This document shows, piece by piece, positions 1 to 10,600 of a DNA stretch of 64,000 nucleotides. This DNA comes from Cyanobacterium sp. HL-69 (GTDB taxonomy: Bacteria; Cyanobacteriota; Cyanobacteriia; Cyanobacteriales; Cyanobacteriaceae). The first letter of the stretch is position 1; the number at the start of each line of letters is the position of its first letter. The stretch covers positions 1 through 64,000 of the forward strand of contig CP024912.1 of NCBI GenBank assembly GCA_002813895.1. Direction: 5' to 3'. Under the pieces are notes generated by a model. That model ran no database searches, was not told the origin of the DNA, and worked only from the letters and a program-made list of their open reading frames with translations. Both the position numbers and the translations under genes were made by a program.

Positions 1-285
1 ATGAACAAAGGTGAATTAGTTGATGCAGTAGCAGAAAAGGCTTCCGTTACCAAAAAACAAGCTGATTCCGTAATCAGTGCCACAGTAGAAGCAATCATGG
101 AAGCAGTTTCGAGCGGAGAAAAAGTAACCCTCGTTGGTTTTGGCTCCTTTGAAAGCCGTGACAGAAAAGCACGTGAAGGTCGTAATCCTAAAACTGGTGA
201 AAAAATGAATATTCCAGCTACTAAAGTTCCTGCTTTTTCTGCTGGTAAATTATTCAAGGAAAGAGTTGCCCCTCCTAAATCCTAG
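1..285 (+). CDS. hup: HU-family histone-like DNA-binding protein
   Basis: Small basic nucleoid protein that bends DNA as a dimer. The 94 residues match the usual HU length. Residues 1-45 form the helical dimerisation part. The beta-arm signature starts at GFGSF (residues 46-50) and continues through GRNPKTGE (60-67), with the intercalating proline at P72 in the NIPATKVPAF stretch. The reading frame begins at base 1 of the window, so promoter and ribosome binding site are outside it and an upstream in-frame start cannot be excluded, although MNKGELV is a typical HU start. It converges on priA. HU and IHF share this fold; the length and sequence favour HU. Confidence 0.95.
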   Translation: MNKGELVDAVAEKASVTKKQADSVISATVEAIMEAVSSGEKVTLVGFGSFESRDRKAREGRNPKTGEKMNIPATKVPAFSAGKLFKERVAPPKS

Positions 286-339
286 TTAATCCCTAGGTTG
301 ATTTTTCCATAGGGGTAAAAAGAATAAATCCTCTTTCTG

Positions 340-363
340 CCCCCTTTTGATTTTCAAAGGGGG
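340..363. terminator. hairpin between convergent hup and priA
   Basis: CCCCCTTT (340-347) can pair with AAAGGGGG (356-363) around a short T-rich loop. No clean T-run follows on either strand, so it may be a weak bidirectional terminator or one of the small palindromes common in cyanobacterial intergenic DNA. Confidence 0.4.
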
Positions 364-463
364 GAACAGTCTCATTCTATGGATAAAATAACGTTCAATC
401 ATTAAAACACTATTACATTTTCCCCTTAAACTGAAAATCCTATCTAAATTCAGTAATACCTAC

Positions 464-2971
464 CTATTCAATTCTAATGGGATCGACATCAATACTAAAG
501 GAAACCGTACTAGGACAATATTGTTTTAGGGTTAATAATTGTTGTTTTAACTCATGGGAAAAAGGCTCGAGGGATTTGAGTAAAATTTGCCAACGATAAC
601 GCCTTGCTACCCTCATCACATTGGCAGGGGCAGGCCCTAAAATTTCTACATCATCGGGGAGTATTTGTTCACAAACATCGACGATCGCCTCTACCGCTTC
701 CCTTACCTTGTTTCCATCCGCTCCTGTACACTTGAGCAAAATTAAACTACCATAGGGAGGATAATCTAGGGCTTCCCTTTGTTCCAATTCTGTGGCAATA
801 AATGCAGAATAGTTGTGAGTTTGTACCGCCCCGATAACGGGATGCTCAGGGGAATAAGTTTGTATTATAACCTGTCCGGGATCATCTCCCCTTCCTGCCC
901 TTCCTGCCACTTGGGTTAAGGTTTGAAAAGCCCTCTCACTGGCGCGATAATCAGAATGGAATAGTAAACCATCGGCAGATACTACCCCCACCAGAGTTAC
1001 TTGAGCCAAATCGATGCCCTTAGTTAACATTTGTGTACCAATTAATACATCCGCTTTTCCCGCTTCAAAATCTTCTAAAATACGGCGGTGAGCATTTTTG
1101 GTACTGGTGGTATCACTATCAAACCGTAATATTTTCAACTCAGGGAAGGCTTTTTGCAATTCTAATAATACCTTTTGGGTACCCGTGCCAAAAAACTTGA
1201 GATAGGGTGAGCCACATTCGGGGCAGTTTCTCGGATGAATTTGGGTATGGTTGCAATAGTGACAGCGTAACAGTTGGGTAGCCCCTTCCTTGGGGTAATG
1301 ATAGGACAAGGAAACATCACAATGGGGGCATTCCATCACATAACCACAACTGCGACAAGATACAAAGGTACTATGTCCTCGACGGGAAATAAATAGGATG
1401 GCTTGTTTTCCTTCCTCCTTAAGATTACCCAAGGCGTTACCGAGGGCGTGACTAAAGATGCTACGGTTGCCCTTGCGCAATTCTTGGCGCATATCGACAA
1501 TTTCCACGGGGGGTAAGGGGCGGTTATAAACTCGGTTAGGGAGGGATAGGTAATGATTTTTTTGCTCGGATTCTGGGGGATTTTGCCCCTCTGTGGCGAG
1601 TTGCCATGATTCAAGGGAGGGGGTAGCTGACCCTAAAATTAGGGGGCAATTTACCAATTCTGCACGCCATTGGGCGACGGTTTTGGCGTGGTAGGGAGGG
1701 ACGGGTTGACTTTGTTTAAAGCTGGTGTCATGTTCTTCATCGAGGATTATCATACCCAGATTAGGGAGGGGTGCAAATACGGCGCTTCGGGTGCCGATAA
1801 CCACTTGGGGTTCTCCTGTGAGCATTTGGCGCCATGTGTCATACCTTTCTCCGTCACTCAGGGCGCTGTGATAAACGCAAACTTGTTGTCCAAATCTGGC
1901 TCGAAATCTGTCAGTGAGTTGGGGAGTTAGGCCGATTTCGGGTACTAAAACAAGGGCTGATTTTTTTTGTGCGAGGATAGGGGCGATCGCCCTTAGATAT
2001 ACTTCTGTTTTCCCTGATCCTGTCACCCCATGGAGTAGGCTAATATTAAACCCTTGTAAACTGCTGATTTTTTCAAATGCACATTGTTGTTCTTCTGTCA
2101 ACACTTTTGGTAAATCTTTTTTAGGGGCAGAATTTTGTAAAAGTCGCAAACTCTCTCTTTCTTGGATTACCACACAACCTTTTTTTGCCAAACTATTAAT
2201 AACAGAATTACTATTTAACTCGCATTTTTGCATTAAATCTGGTTGGGACAATTCTCCCCCGTTTGCCTTGAGAATGGCTAAAACATCCCTTTGTTTTTGG
2301 GTGATGGTAGTGGCGGAATTTTCACTAATAAAAGTAACCACTTTCAGATATTTTGGTTTAGCTTTGGCGGGGGGTTGTAGGTAGGTTTGCGCCCAATCTC
2401 TTTTGACTAAATCGTTAATGCCCCTCCTCGCCCCTTTTACCTTTTGATTGATGTAACTAAAAGTGTAATCACCATTTTTACTATTCTGTAATAGTTGCAA
2501 AACTCGCCATGCCATGGGAGGACAAAAGTTTTCTGCACCTTGGGGAATGTTATCAAATAAAAGCCTAACTCTTTTTTGCGATTTGCCTAATAATTTGGGT
2601 GGTAAAGCACATTTAATTACATAAATTAAATCTGTTAAATAATATTCCGAAACCCTAGTTAATAATTCCCAATAACGAGGAGGAAAAAAGCCCGATGTGA
2701 TGACATCTTCTACTGTTTTAATCTGGTCAATTTCTAATGTTTCTGGGGGTTTTGATACCAGTTTAAGGGCGATCGCACCTACCACCGAATTACCAAAAGG
2801 CACACTTAAAATATCCCCTGCTTGTACCTCCATTTCATCACCGATGGCGTAGGTATATAAACCCTCAGCATAGGGGCAATCCACCAACACCTCTACCCAC
2901 TGACAGTTTTTTGAGCCATATTCTATTTTAGGCTCTGCTAAAGTGAGGGTGGATGAAGATTGAGAATACAT
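464..2971 (-). CDS. priA: primosomal protein N' (replication restart helicase PriA)
   Basis: Superfamily 2 helicase that recognises stalled forks and reloads the replicative helicase. It has 835 residues, somewhat longer than E. coli PriA (732). In order: N-terminal DNA-binding region (about 25-110), Walker A GVTGSGKT (315-322), Walker B DEEH (411-414), the SAT motif near 448-450, then the PriA-specific zinc-binding insertion with eight cysteines at about 539, 542, 548, 551, 570, 573, 583 and 586, and the C-terminal helicase lobe (GTQMLTKGID, QVAGRAGRG). All key residues are present, so the protein should be active. It is a lone minus-strand unit between convergent hup and the SulP gene. Confidence 0.96.
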   Translation of the reverse strand: MYSQSSSTLTLAEPKIEYGSKNCQWVEVLVDCPYAEGLYTYAIGDEMEVQAGDILSVPFGNSVVGAIALKLVSKPPETLEIDQIKTVEDVITSGFFPPRYWELLTRVSEYYLTDLIYVIKCALPPKLLGKSQKRVRLLFDNIPQGAENFCPPMAWRVLQLLQNSKNGDYTFSYINQKVKGARRGINDLVKRDWAQTYLQPPAKAKPKYLKVVTFISENSATTITQKQRDVLAILKANGGELSQPDLMQKCELNSNSVINSLAKKGCVVIQERESLRLLQNSAPKKDLPKVLTEEQQCAFEKISSLQGFNISLLHGVTGSGKTEVYLRAIAPILAQKKSALVLVPEIGLTPQLTDRFRARFGQQVCVYHSALSDGERYDTWRQMLTGEPQVVIGTRSAVFAPLPNLGMIILDEEHDTSFKQSQPVPPYHAKTVAQWRAELVNCPLILGSATPSLESWQLATEGQNPPESEQKNHYLSLPNRVYNRPLPPVEIVDMRQELRKGNRSIFSHALGNALGNLKEEGKQAILFISRRGHSTFVSCRSCGYVMECPHCDVSLSYHYPKEGATQLLRCHYCNHTQIHPRNCPECGSPYLKFFGTGTQKVLLELQKAFPELKILRFDSDTTSTKNAHRRILEDFEAGKADVLIGTQMLTKGIDLAQVTLVGVVSADGLLFHSDYRASERAFQTLTQVAGRAGRGDDPGQVIIQTYSPEHPVIGAVQTHNYSAFIATELEQREALDYPPYGSLILLKCTGADGNKVREAVEAIVDVCEQILPDDVEILGPAPANVMRVARRYRWQILLKSLEPFSHELKQQLLTLKQYCPSTVSFSIDVDPIRIE

Positions 2972-3072
2972 AAGGATTACAGGAACAATAACATTTACAT
3001 CAATTATAGGCTCATGGCTGAGAGTTATGATTTGATTAATTTACTATGGTTTCTTATCCACCACCCATTGCC

Positions 3073-4557
3073 TTAACTGTCCATTAGTTTAGCTTCTTTG
3101 AAAGTTCCAAGATTTTCTAATAGGGTGGCACTAGCTTCATTTAAGCCAATTAGTTCTACATCAGCGCCACTACGACGAAATTTGATCATCACTTTGTCCA
3201 AAGCTGCGATCGCCCCTTGATCCCAAAGGTGCGCATGGGTTAAATTAATAAATACCTTAGTCACCAAATCATCAAAATCAAATTTACTGTAAAATTCCTC
3301 AATGGAAACAAAGAAAATTTGACCAGACACATTATAGGTACACAAAGAATTTTCCTCATCCAATACCTTCTCCACAAATACCAATTCCGCAATTTGACGG
3401 GAAAAAAAGATAGTCCGTAAAATAATCCCTGTAATCACCCCAAGGGCAAAGTTACTGGTAACCACCGTAACAATCATGGTACTCAACATCACAATAGTTT
3501 CATTGGGAGGAGTGCGTTTAATATTCTTAAAAGATGACCAACGAATGGTACCAATGGACACCATAATCATCACCGCCACCAATGCACCCATGGGCATCCT
3601 TTGCACCCACTGTTGTAATACCAAAATGGCAAATAACAAAAACATTCCTGCCGAAAAAGTAGAAAGTCGCCCCCTACCCCCCGACTGCACATTAATCACC
3701 GATTGCCCAATCATGCCACATCCTGCCATACCCCCGAAAAAAGAGGTAATAATATTGGCTATACCTTGCCCTTTAGCTTCTTGGTTTTTGTTGCTAGGGG
3801 TATCGGTTAATTCATCTACTAAGGCGGCGGTGAGGAATGAAGCCAATAAACCCACCAATGCCATGGTTAAGGAGGTGGGTAATATAATTTGTAAGGTTTC
3901 TAAATTAAAAGGTACATCGGGTAAACGGAAAAAAGGTAATGTGGCGGGTAATTCCCCCATATCTCCCACCGTAGGCACTCCTAAGTTTACATCTAAGTTA
4001 AAAACCACCGTAACCACCGTTGCTACCAATAAAGCAACTAACGGGGAGGGTACAACCTGAGTAAATCGGGGTAAAATGTAAATGATTAATAATGAACCGA
4101 TGGTAATGGCATATACTGCCGAAGGTACGTTAGTTAATTGGGGTAGTTGTGCTAAAAAGATTAATACCCCCAAGGCATTAATATAACCCATCATCACCGC
4201 CCTAGGAACGTATTTCATTTGTTTTCCTAGTTTGAGGATACCAAAGATAAGTTGAAGAATACCTGTTAGAAGGGTGGCGGCAAAAAGATATTCTATGCCA
4301 TAATCTTTAACTAGATCAATCATTAGTAACGCCATTGCCCCTGTGGCTGCAGAAATAGAACCCGGTCTTCCCCCCAAAAAGGCGGTAGTTACTGCTATGA
4401 TAAATGAAGCGTATAAGCCTACTTTGGGATCAACCCCTGCAATGATAGAAAAGGCGATCGCCTCAGGAATCAACGCCAAACCCACCACTGCACCAGCTAA
4501 AAGATCTTCTTTAACATTGGAAAACCATTCCCTTTGTAGGGTGAAAGTGTTAATCAT
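3073..4557 (-). CDS. SulP-family anion transporter with STAS domain
   Basis: Inner-membrane anion permease of the SulP/SLC26 family. The N-terminal half carries the family signature ([16 protein letters not shown], about residues 22-37) and roughly 10-12 hydrophobic segments. A STAS domain occupies about 395-494. Cyanobacterial relatives include the bicarbonate transporter BicA and sulphate-type permeases, and sequence alone does not settle the substrate here. At 494 residues it is shorter than BicA (about 560), mainly in the STAS end. The start is preceded directly by a strong GGAGGAG ribosome binding site. It stands alone, with hemC divergent upstream, which gives no pathway clue. Confidence 0.85.
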   Translation of the reverse strand: MINTFTLQREWFSNVKEDLLAGAVVGLALIPEAIAFSIIAGVDPKVGLYASFIIAVTTAFLGGRPGSISAATGAMALLMIDLVKDYGIEYLFAATLLTGILQLIFGILKLGKQMKYVPRAVMMGYINALGVLIFLAQLPQLTNVPSAVYAITIGSLLIIYILPRFTQVVPSPLVALLVATVVTVVFNLDVNLGVPTVGDMGELPATLPFFRLPDVPFNLETLQIILPTSLTMALVGLLASFLTAALVDELTDTPSNKNQEAKGQGIANIITSFFGGMAGCGMIGQSVINVQSGGRGRLSTFSAGMFLLFAILVLQQWVQRMPMGALVAVMIMVSIGTIRWSSFKNIKRTPPNETIVMLSTMIVTVVTSNFALGVITGIILRTIFFSRQIAELVFVEKVLDEENSLCTYNVSGQIFFVSIEEFYSKFDFDDLVTKVFINLTHAHLWDQGAIAALDKVMIKFRRSGADVELIGLNEASATLLENLGTFKEAKLMDS

Positions 4558-4721
4558 CTCCTCCTCTCTCTATTTTTGGCACGGGGAAATTTTAATACTA
4601 TCACAAAACTTTACAAAAAAAATAACTAGGATCATTAACCTACCGTAACAGTGAGAGGTTTTCGCACCTTTTTTCTGATAACCTAGATTGAGTCGTTAAA
4701 ATTTCTATAAAAACTATTTAT

Positions 4722-5684
4722 ATGACCGCATCTAATGATAGTGAACGTACTATTGTAATTGGTACTCGTAAAAGTAATTTGGCTTTGGTTCAAACCTACT
4801 GGGTAAAAAAAGAGTTAGAAAGTCATTTCCCCCATGTGGATTTTGAAGTGGAAAAAATGAGTACCCAAGGGGATAAAATCCTTGATGTTGCCCTCGCTAA
4901 AATCGGTGATAAGGGTTTATTCACCAAGGAATTAGAGTTGGGCATGATTAATAATGAAGTTGATTTTGCTGTGCATTCTTTGAAAGATTTACCCACCAAT
5001 TTACCCGATGGATTAATGTTGGGTTGTGTCAGCAAAAGGGTAAACCCTGCCGATGCTTTGGTGGTGAATGAAAAGCACAAGGATAAACAGTTAGATACTC
5101 TACCCGAAGGCGCTGTCATTGGTACTTCTTCTCTACGTCGTCTTGCCCAGTTGCGCCACCATTATCCTCACCTTACTTTTAAGGATGTCCGTGGTAATGT
5201 TAACACCCGTTTGGCGAAGTTGGATGCAGGGGAATATGATGCCATTATCTTGGCTGTGGCAGGGTTAGAAAGGTTGGATATGAGTGATCGCATTCACCAA
5301 GTTATCCCTAGCGAAATCTCCCTCCATGCCGTAGGGCAAGGGGCTTTGGGCATTGAGTGTCGCACGGGGGATGAAGCTGTTTTAGAAATTATTAAAGCAA
5401 TCCAAGATCAAGATACCCTTGATTGTACCCTCGCCGAGCGCTCTTTTTTACGGGTGTTAGAGGGGGGTTGTCAAGTGCCTATCGGAGTTAATACTTCCAT
5501 TGAAGGGAATCAGTTAACTTTGATAGGTATGGTTGCAAGTTTGGATGGTCAACAGTTACTTAAAGATAGTGTAACGGGCGATCGCACCAATGCTGAAAAA
5601 ATAGGTCAAGAATTAGCCGAAAAACTCAAAAATCAAGGCGCAGGAGAAATCTTAGCCGCTATCCTCGCCGAAATTGATCGCTAA
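4722..5684 (+). CDS. hemC: porphobilinogen deaminase (hydroxymethylbilane synthase)
   Basis: Polymerises four porphobilinogens into hydroxymethylbilane in haem and chlorophyll synthesis in the cytosol. The 320 residues fit the family. The substrate loop HSLKDLP (about 85-91) holds the catalytic Asp (D89). The dipyrromethane cofactor attaches to the cysteine of EGGCQVPIG (C250). [11 protein letters not shown] and [10 protein letters not shown] are the conserved arginine-rich substrate-binding segments. It starts at ATG 4722, divergent from the SulP gene, and ends before a hairpin. The window also holds hemF, acsF and por from the same pathway, but not clustered with hemC. Confidence 0.97.
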   Translation: MTASNDSERTIVIGTRKSNLALVQTYWVKKELESHFPHVDFEVEKMSTQGDKILDVALAKIGDKGLFTKELELGMINNEVDFAVHSLKDLPTNLPDGLMLGCVSKRVNPADALVVNEKHKDKQLDTLPEGAVIGTSSLRRLAQLRHHYPHLTFKDVRGNVNTRLAKLDAGEYDAIILAVAGLERLDMSDRIHQVIPSEISLHAVGQGALGIECRTGDEAVLEIIKAIQDQDTLDCTLAERSFLRVLEGGCQVPIGVNTSIEGNQLTLIGMVASLDGQQLLKDSVTGDRTNAEKIGQELAEKLKNQGAGEILAAILAEIDR

Positions 5685-5693
5685 TTTTTATTT

Positions 5694-5717
5694 TGTAGGG
5701 GCGATTTCGTCTCTACA
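5694..5717 (+). terminator. hairpin after hemC (AGGGGCG...CGTCTCT family)
   Basis: TGTAGGGGCGA (5694-5704) pairs with TCGTCTCTACA (5707-5717), with G-T wobbles, 10 nt after the hemC stop. A hairpin of very similar arms lies at 48462-48485, so this is probably a dispersed intergenic palindrome serving as a terminator. Confidence 0.55.
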
Positions 5718-5759
5718 TTTTATCAAGTAATTCATTGCACTTATCATGTTAATAACTAA

Positions 5760-6725
5760 ATGTCTTGGATTGATAAAGCACAAACATTTTTGGTCATATT
5801 ATCAGTTGGTGTTGGTTTAATATTAGGGCAAATAAATTGGATTGCTCAAATTAGTCCTATTTTGATTTTACCTTTACTAATATTGATGCTTTATCTTACT
5901 TTTTTGCCCATAGCATTAAGAAAGTTCAGTGGGATTTTAAATCAATTTAAAGTAGTATTTCTAAGCCTAACTATAAATTTCATTTGGACTCCTATTTTTG
6001 CATGGATTCTAGGAATAGTTTTTTTAGCAAATGCTCCAGATTTACGAATCGGATTAATTATGCTAATGGTAACACCATGCACTGACTGGTATATTATTTT
6101 TACTGGTATTGCAAAAGGTGACGTTACTTTAGCTACAGGACTTTTACCGCTAAATTTAATATTGCAAATTGTTTTGTTACCATTATATTTGTTAATTTTT
6201 ACAGATAACTTAGTAAAAATTAATGTTAATGAACTTTTTGAGAGTGTATTTTTAGTTTTAATTTTACCCTTAGCCATAGCAACGATAACAAGGTACTTTA
6301 TATTTCAACAAAAAAAAACTATAAAATGGTTTTATCTTAACATACCAAAAATAAATTTAACTCAGCTATTAACCTTAAATTTAGCGATAGTAGCAATATT
6401 TGCATCCCAAGGAAATACTCTTTTAAATAGTCCTCAAATATTCTTACAACTTTTGACTCCCATACCACTTTTCTTTGCGATAAATTTTCTTTTAGCTTAC
6501 GGTATTAAAAATTATTTTCATTTTTCTTACGAACAATTTGCCTGTTTTAGTTGCACTACTTTATCTCGAAATTCTCCCTTATCCTTAGCTATCGCTACAT
6601 CTATTTTTCCATCTCAACCGCTGATTTCTCTAACGTTAATTATTGGGCCTTTAATTGAATTACCCATTATGGTTTTAGTCTCTCAATTACTATTAAAAAT
6701 CAGAAATATCAAACCTAAAGTTTAA
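5760..6725 (+). CDS. ACR3 / bile acid:sodium symporter-family permease
   Basis: Integral membrane permease of 321 residues with about 9-10 hydrophobic segments. The fold family (BASS/ACR3) includes arsenite exporters and Na+-coupled organic anion importers. The segment LMVTPCTDWYIIFTGIAKGD resembles the ACR3 transmembrane motif with its central cysteine. No arsR or arsC regulator is adjacent, so arsenite export is only a possibility. It reads co-directionally 75 nt after hemC, past a hairpin, so it is probably a separate unit. It is AT-rich compared with hemC and may be a lateral acquisition. Substrate unknown. Confidence 0.7.
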   Translation: MSWIDKAQTFLVILSVGVGLILGQINWIAQISPILILPLLILMLYLTFLPIALRKFSGILNQFKVVFLSLTINFIWTPIFAWILGIVFLANAPDLRIGLIMLMVTPCTDWYIIFTGIAKGDVTLATGLLPLNLILQIVLLPLYLLIFTDNLVKINVNELFESVFLVLILPLAIATITRYFIFQQKKTIKWFYLNIPKINLTQLLTLNLAIVAIFASQGNTLLNSPQIFLQLLTPIPLFFAINFLLAYGIKNYFHFSYEQFACFSCTTLSRNSPLSLAIATSIFPSQPLISLTLIIGPLIELPIMVLVSQLLLKIRNIKPKV

Positions 6726-6767
6726 GAAAAAGTCTGAAATTGCTCTAAAATAATTCTCATAGACGGG

Positions 6768-6925
6768 GATTATTTTGATCGCCCTTAAATAAGCGAACAT
6801 TGGTTAATATACATAACCTATCCATAAAAAGCCTATTTTTAGAAAGACTACACAGTGGAACATCCCAAAATGGATCTAGGCGCGATCGCCCCGTGCTAGT
6901 ATTAGATGGTGCCATAGACACAAAT
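6768..6925 (+). repeat. direct repeat, outer copy of metH 5' end and leader
   Basis: The stretch shares a 26-base identical start with 7435-7460 (GATTATTTTGATCGCCCTTA onward), then a diverged leader, then about 102 bases matching the first 34 codons of metH at about 90% identity without indels. The inner copy has about 29 extra leader bases. The two copies bracket hicAB. Confidence 0.85.
6824..6925 (+). pseudogene. 5' fragment of metH, start codon lost
   Basis: Reads as metH codons 1-34 ([17 protein letters not shown], then [10 protein letters not shown]) but the initiator ATG is ATA (6824-6826). Similarity stops at about 6925, where the gene is cut off just before hicA. It is a non-functional remnant about 690 bp upstream of the intact start. 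It either reflects duplication caused by hicAB insertion or is the stump of a former resident metH. Confidence 0.85.
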
Positions 6926-6947
6926 TTGATTAAATCTAATATTTTCT

Positions 6948-7181
6948 ATGACCAAGAAAGATAAATTATGGAAAAAAGCAAAAACTAATCCTCAAAATCT
7001 CACTTTTGCTGAATTTGAAACCTTATTAAAACAATGTGATTGGCAACTTAGCCGTCAAAAAGGGAGTCATCGTTTATGGTATTCCCCAAAAAATCAACCA
7101 TTACCAATTCAACCTCAAAAAGACGGTAAAGCTAAGATTTATCAAATCAAACAGTTTTTAAAATATCAAGAGGAAATATAA
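6948..7181 (+). CDS. hicA: HicA-family mRNA interferase toxin
   Basis: Small double-stranded-RNA-binding-fold ribonuclease that cleaves mRNA in translation-linked fashion unless bound by HicB. The 77 residues match the family. The conserved GSH motif is in RQKGSHRLW, with catalytic His41, and a basic surface follows. hicB starts 2 nt after the stop, the canonical hicA-hicB order, so the two are co-translated. The pair sits between two copies of the metH 5' end. The reading frame is intact and the catalytic histidine present, so the toxin is probably active. Confidence 0.85.
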   Translation: MTKKDKLWKKAKTNPQNLTFAEFETLLKQCDWQLSRQKGSHRLWYSPKNQPLPIQPQKDGKAKIYQIKQFLKYQEEI

Positions 7182-7183
7182 CT

Positions 7184-7411
7184 ATGAGTATCAATAATTA
7201 TGATTTTGACAAATTTACTATTAATCTTTATGTAGATGAGAATAACGATTGGTTATGTTATTTTGTGGAAATGCCCAATATCTCTGCTTTCGGAGATACT
7301 CCAGAGGAAGCATTAATGGAATTACAAACAGCATGGGAAATGGTGAAAGAAGATTTTATGATCAAAGGATTAGATATTCCCATTGCACCTCGTCAATTGG
7401 CTTTTTCTTAA
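7184..7411 (+). CDS. hicB: HicB-family antitoxin
   Basis: 75-residue partner of HicA. The segment WLCYFVEMPNISAFGDTPEE is the partially degraded RNase H-like HicB fold (xVExPxxxxxGxTxEEA pattern), followed by a helix (ALMELQTAWEMV). The short C-terminal tail has no obvious ribbon-helix-helix or HTH DNA-binding domain, so autoregulation, if any, would use that tail. It sits 2 nt downstream of hicA. It is followed after 23 nt by the inner copy of the metH leader, so read-through into metH is possible. Confidence 0.85.
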   Translation: MSINNYDFDKFTINLYVDENNDWLCYFVEMPNISAFGDTPEEALMELQTAWEMVKEDFMIKGLDIPIAPRQLAFS

Positions 7412-7434
7412 CGAAAACATTCTATCCTCACGAA

Positions 7435-7618
7435 GATTATTTTGATCGCCCTTAAATAAGCTAAAGTAGTTAATATATATAACTTATAGAAGCAATTATA
7501 AATAAATAACTACTCCATGAAAAGCCTATTTTTAGAAAGACTCCATAGCGGAACATCCCAAAACGGATCTAAGGGCGATCGCCCCGTGCTAGTATTAGAT
7601 GGTGCCATGGGTACAAAT
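7435..7618 (+). repeat. direct repeat, inner copy (metH leader and first codons)
   Basis: Partner of 6768-6925. It contains the leader of intact metH and its first 34 codons. It has a real ATG at 7517 where the outer copy has ATA. Confidence 0.85.
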
Positions 7619-10600
7619 CTACAAGTACAAAACCTCACCGCCGAAGACTTTGGCGGGGCAGAATACGAAGGCTGTAACGAATATTTAGTCCATACCAAAC
7701 CAGAAGCTGTAGAAATCGTCCATAGACAATTCCTCGAAGCGGGTGCTGATGTCATCGAAACCGACACCTTTGGGGGTACCCCCTTAGTATTAGCAGAATA
7801 TGACCTCGCAGATCAATCCTATTACCTCAACAAAACCGCCACCGAATTAGCCAAAAAACTAGCCCAAGAATATTCTACCCCCGAAAAACCTCGTTTTGTG
7901 GCAGGAAGCATTGGCCCTGGGACAAAACTACCCACCCTCGGACATATCGACTACGATAGCCTAAGAGATGCCTATGTAACCCAAATCCATGGTTTATACG
8001 ATGGAGGTGCCGATTTACTATTAGTAGAAACCTGTCAAGACGTACTACAAATCAAAGCCGTCCTCAACGCCATCGAAGAAGTATTTAAAGAAAAAGGAGA
8101 AAGACTACCCCTGATGGTATCCGTCACCATGGAAACCATGGGTACAATGTTAGTAGGTACAGAAATAAGTGCAGCCCTTGCCATCCTTGAGCCTTATCCC
8201 ATCGACATTTTAGGGCTAAACTGTGCCACAGGCCCAGACTTGATGAAACCTCACATCAAATATTTAAGCGAAAATTCTCCCTTCATCGTCTCCTGTGTGC
8301 CAAACGCTGGTTTACCCGAAAATGTTGGCGGACAAGCGCACTACAAACTATCTCCCATCGAACTAAAAATGCACCTAATGCACTTTATCGAAGACTTGGG
8401 AGTACAAGTAATTGGGGGTTGTTGCGGTACTCGCCCTGATCATATCAAAGCATTGGCGGAAATTGCTAGTACCCTTAAAGCAAAAGAGCGTCATTACAAT
8501 TATGAGCCTTCCGCCGCCTCCATTTATGGTACTCAACCCTACCATCAAGATAACTCCTTCTTGATTGTAGGAGAAAGACTTAACGCCAGTGGCTCGAAAA
8601 AATGCCGTGATATGCTCAATGCCGAGGATTGGGACGGTTTAGTATCCCTTGCCAAAAATCAGGTAAAAGAAGGGGCGCACATCCTCGATGTGAATGTGGA
8701 TTATGTGGGGCGTGATGGGGAAAAAGATATGCACGAATTGGCTTCCCGTCTGGTGAATAATGTCACCCTTCCCCTCATGTTAGACTCCACGGAATGGCAA
8801 AAAATGGAGGCAGGTTTAAAGGTGGCAGGGGGTAAATGTATCCTCAACTCCACTAACTATGAGGATGGGGAGGAAAGATTTTTTAAGGTGTTGGAGTTAG
8901 CCAAGCAATACGGGGCTGGGGTAGTAATTGGTACTATCGATGAGGATGGGATGGCGCGCACGGCGGACAAAAAATATGAGATTGCGAAACGTGCTTATAA
9001 TGATGCCCTTAAATTTGGTATTCCTGCCCACGAAATCTTTTTTGATACCCTTGCTTTGCCTATTTCTACGGGGATTGAGGAGGATAGGGAAAATGGTAAG
9101 GCTACCATCGAATCTATCAAGCGCATCCATGCAGATTTTCCTGAATGTCATTTTATGTTGGGGGTTTCTAATATTTCCTTTGGGTTGAATGCGGCGGCGC
9201 GTCAGGTTTTAAACTCTGTATTTCTCCATGAGGCGATGCAGGTAGGGATGGACGGTGCGATCGTTTCTCCTAATAAAATACTACCATTAGCGAAAATAGA
9301 TAAAGAAGTCTTAGAAATATGCCTAGACCTAATCTATGATAATAGAAAATTTGATGGGGATATTTGTAGCTATGACCCCCTAGGAAAATTAACCACTTTA
9401 TTTCAGGGGAAAACCACGAAAAGTAATAAGAAAAATGTGGCTGATTTACCCATCGAAGAAAGACTTAAACAACATATCATTGAAGGGGAAAGAATTGGTT
9501 TAGAAGATGCTTTAAATATAGCCCTAGAAAAGTACCCTCCTTTAGATATTATCAATGTTTATTTATTAGATGGTATGAAGGTTGTGGGGGAATTATTTGG
9601 TAGTGGACAAATGCAGTTGCCCTTTGTTTTACAATCTGCTCAAACCATGAAATCGGCGGTAGCTTTCCTTGAACCTTTTATGGATAAAGCGGATACAAAT
9701 AGTAATGGAAAAGGTACATTTTTAATTGCCACAGTGAAGGGAGATGTTCATGATATTGGTAAAAATTTAGTAGATATTATTCTTTCTAATAATGGTTATA
9801 AAGTTGTTAATATTGGTATTAAACAACCCGTAGAAAATATTATTCAAGCCTATCGAGAATGTAATGCTGATTGTATTGCTATGAGTGGTTTGTTGGTAAA
9901 ATCTACCGCTTTTATGAAAGATAATTTAGAAACATTTAACCAAGAGGGAATTAATGTTCCTGTTATCTTGGGTGGGGCTGCTTTAACTCCAAAATTCGTC
10001 TATGAAGACTGTCAAAATGTTTATAACGGTAAAGTTGTTTATGGTAAGGATGCTTTTGCTGATTTACATTTTATGGACAAATTAATGCCTGCTAAAAATA
10101 GTAAGCAATGGGATAATTTAGAAGGCTTTTTTGGCACATTTGAGGAGGAAAATAATCTCTTTAAAGGTCGTAATTTTGATGATTCGGGAGAGGTACAAAA
10201 AGAAGAGAAAAAAGAGCAGGAGAAGGAAGAAGTTAAGGTAATTGATACTCGCAGAAGTGATGCTATTGATCCTAATATTGAACGTCCTACACCTCCTTTT
10301 TGGGGTACAAAAATTATGTATCCTGATGAGTTTGATTTTGATGATCTTTTTTGGTATTTAGACTTACAAGCATTGTTTGCTGGGCAGTGGCAATTCCGCA
10401 AACCTCAAGGGCAACCAAGGGAGGAATATAATGAGTTTTTAGCTGAACAAGTTTATCCTATTTTGCAGGAATGGAAAGCAAAAATAAAACTAGAAAATCT
10501 TTTACATCCTACCCTAATTTATGGTTATTTTCCCTGTCAATCGGAGGGGAATACTTTATATATTTATAACCCTGAAAATCCAGAAGCTAAGGAAGAAATT

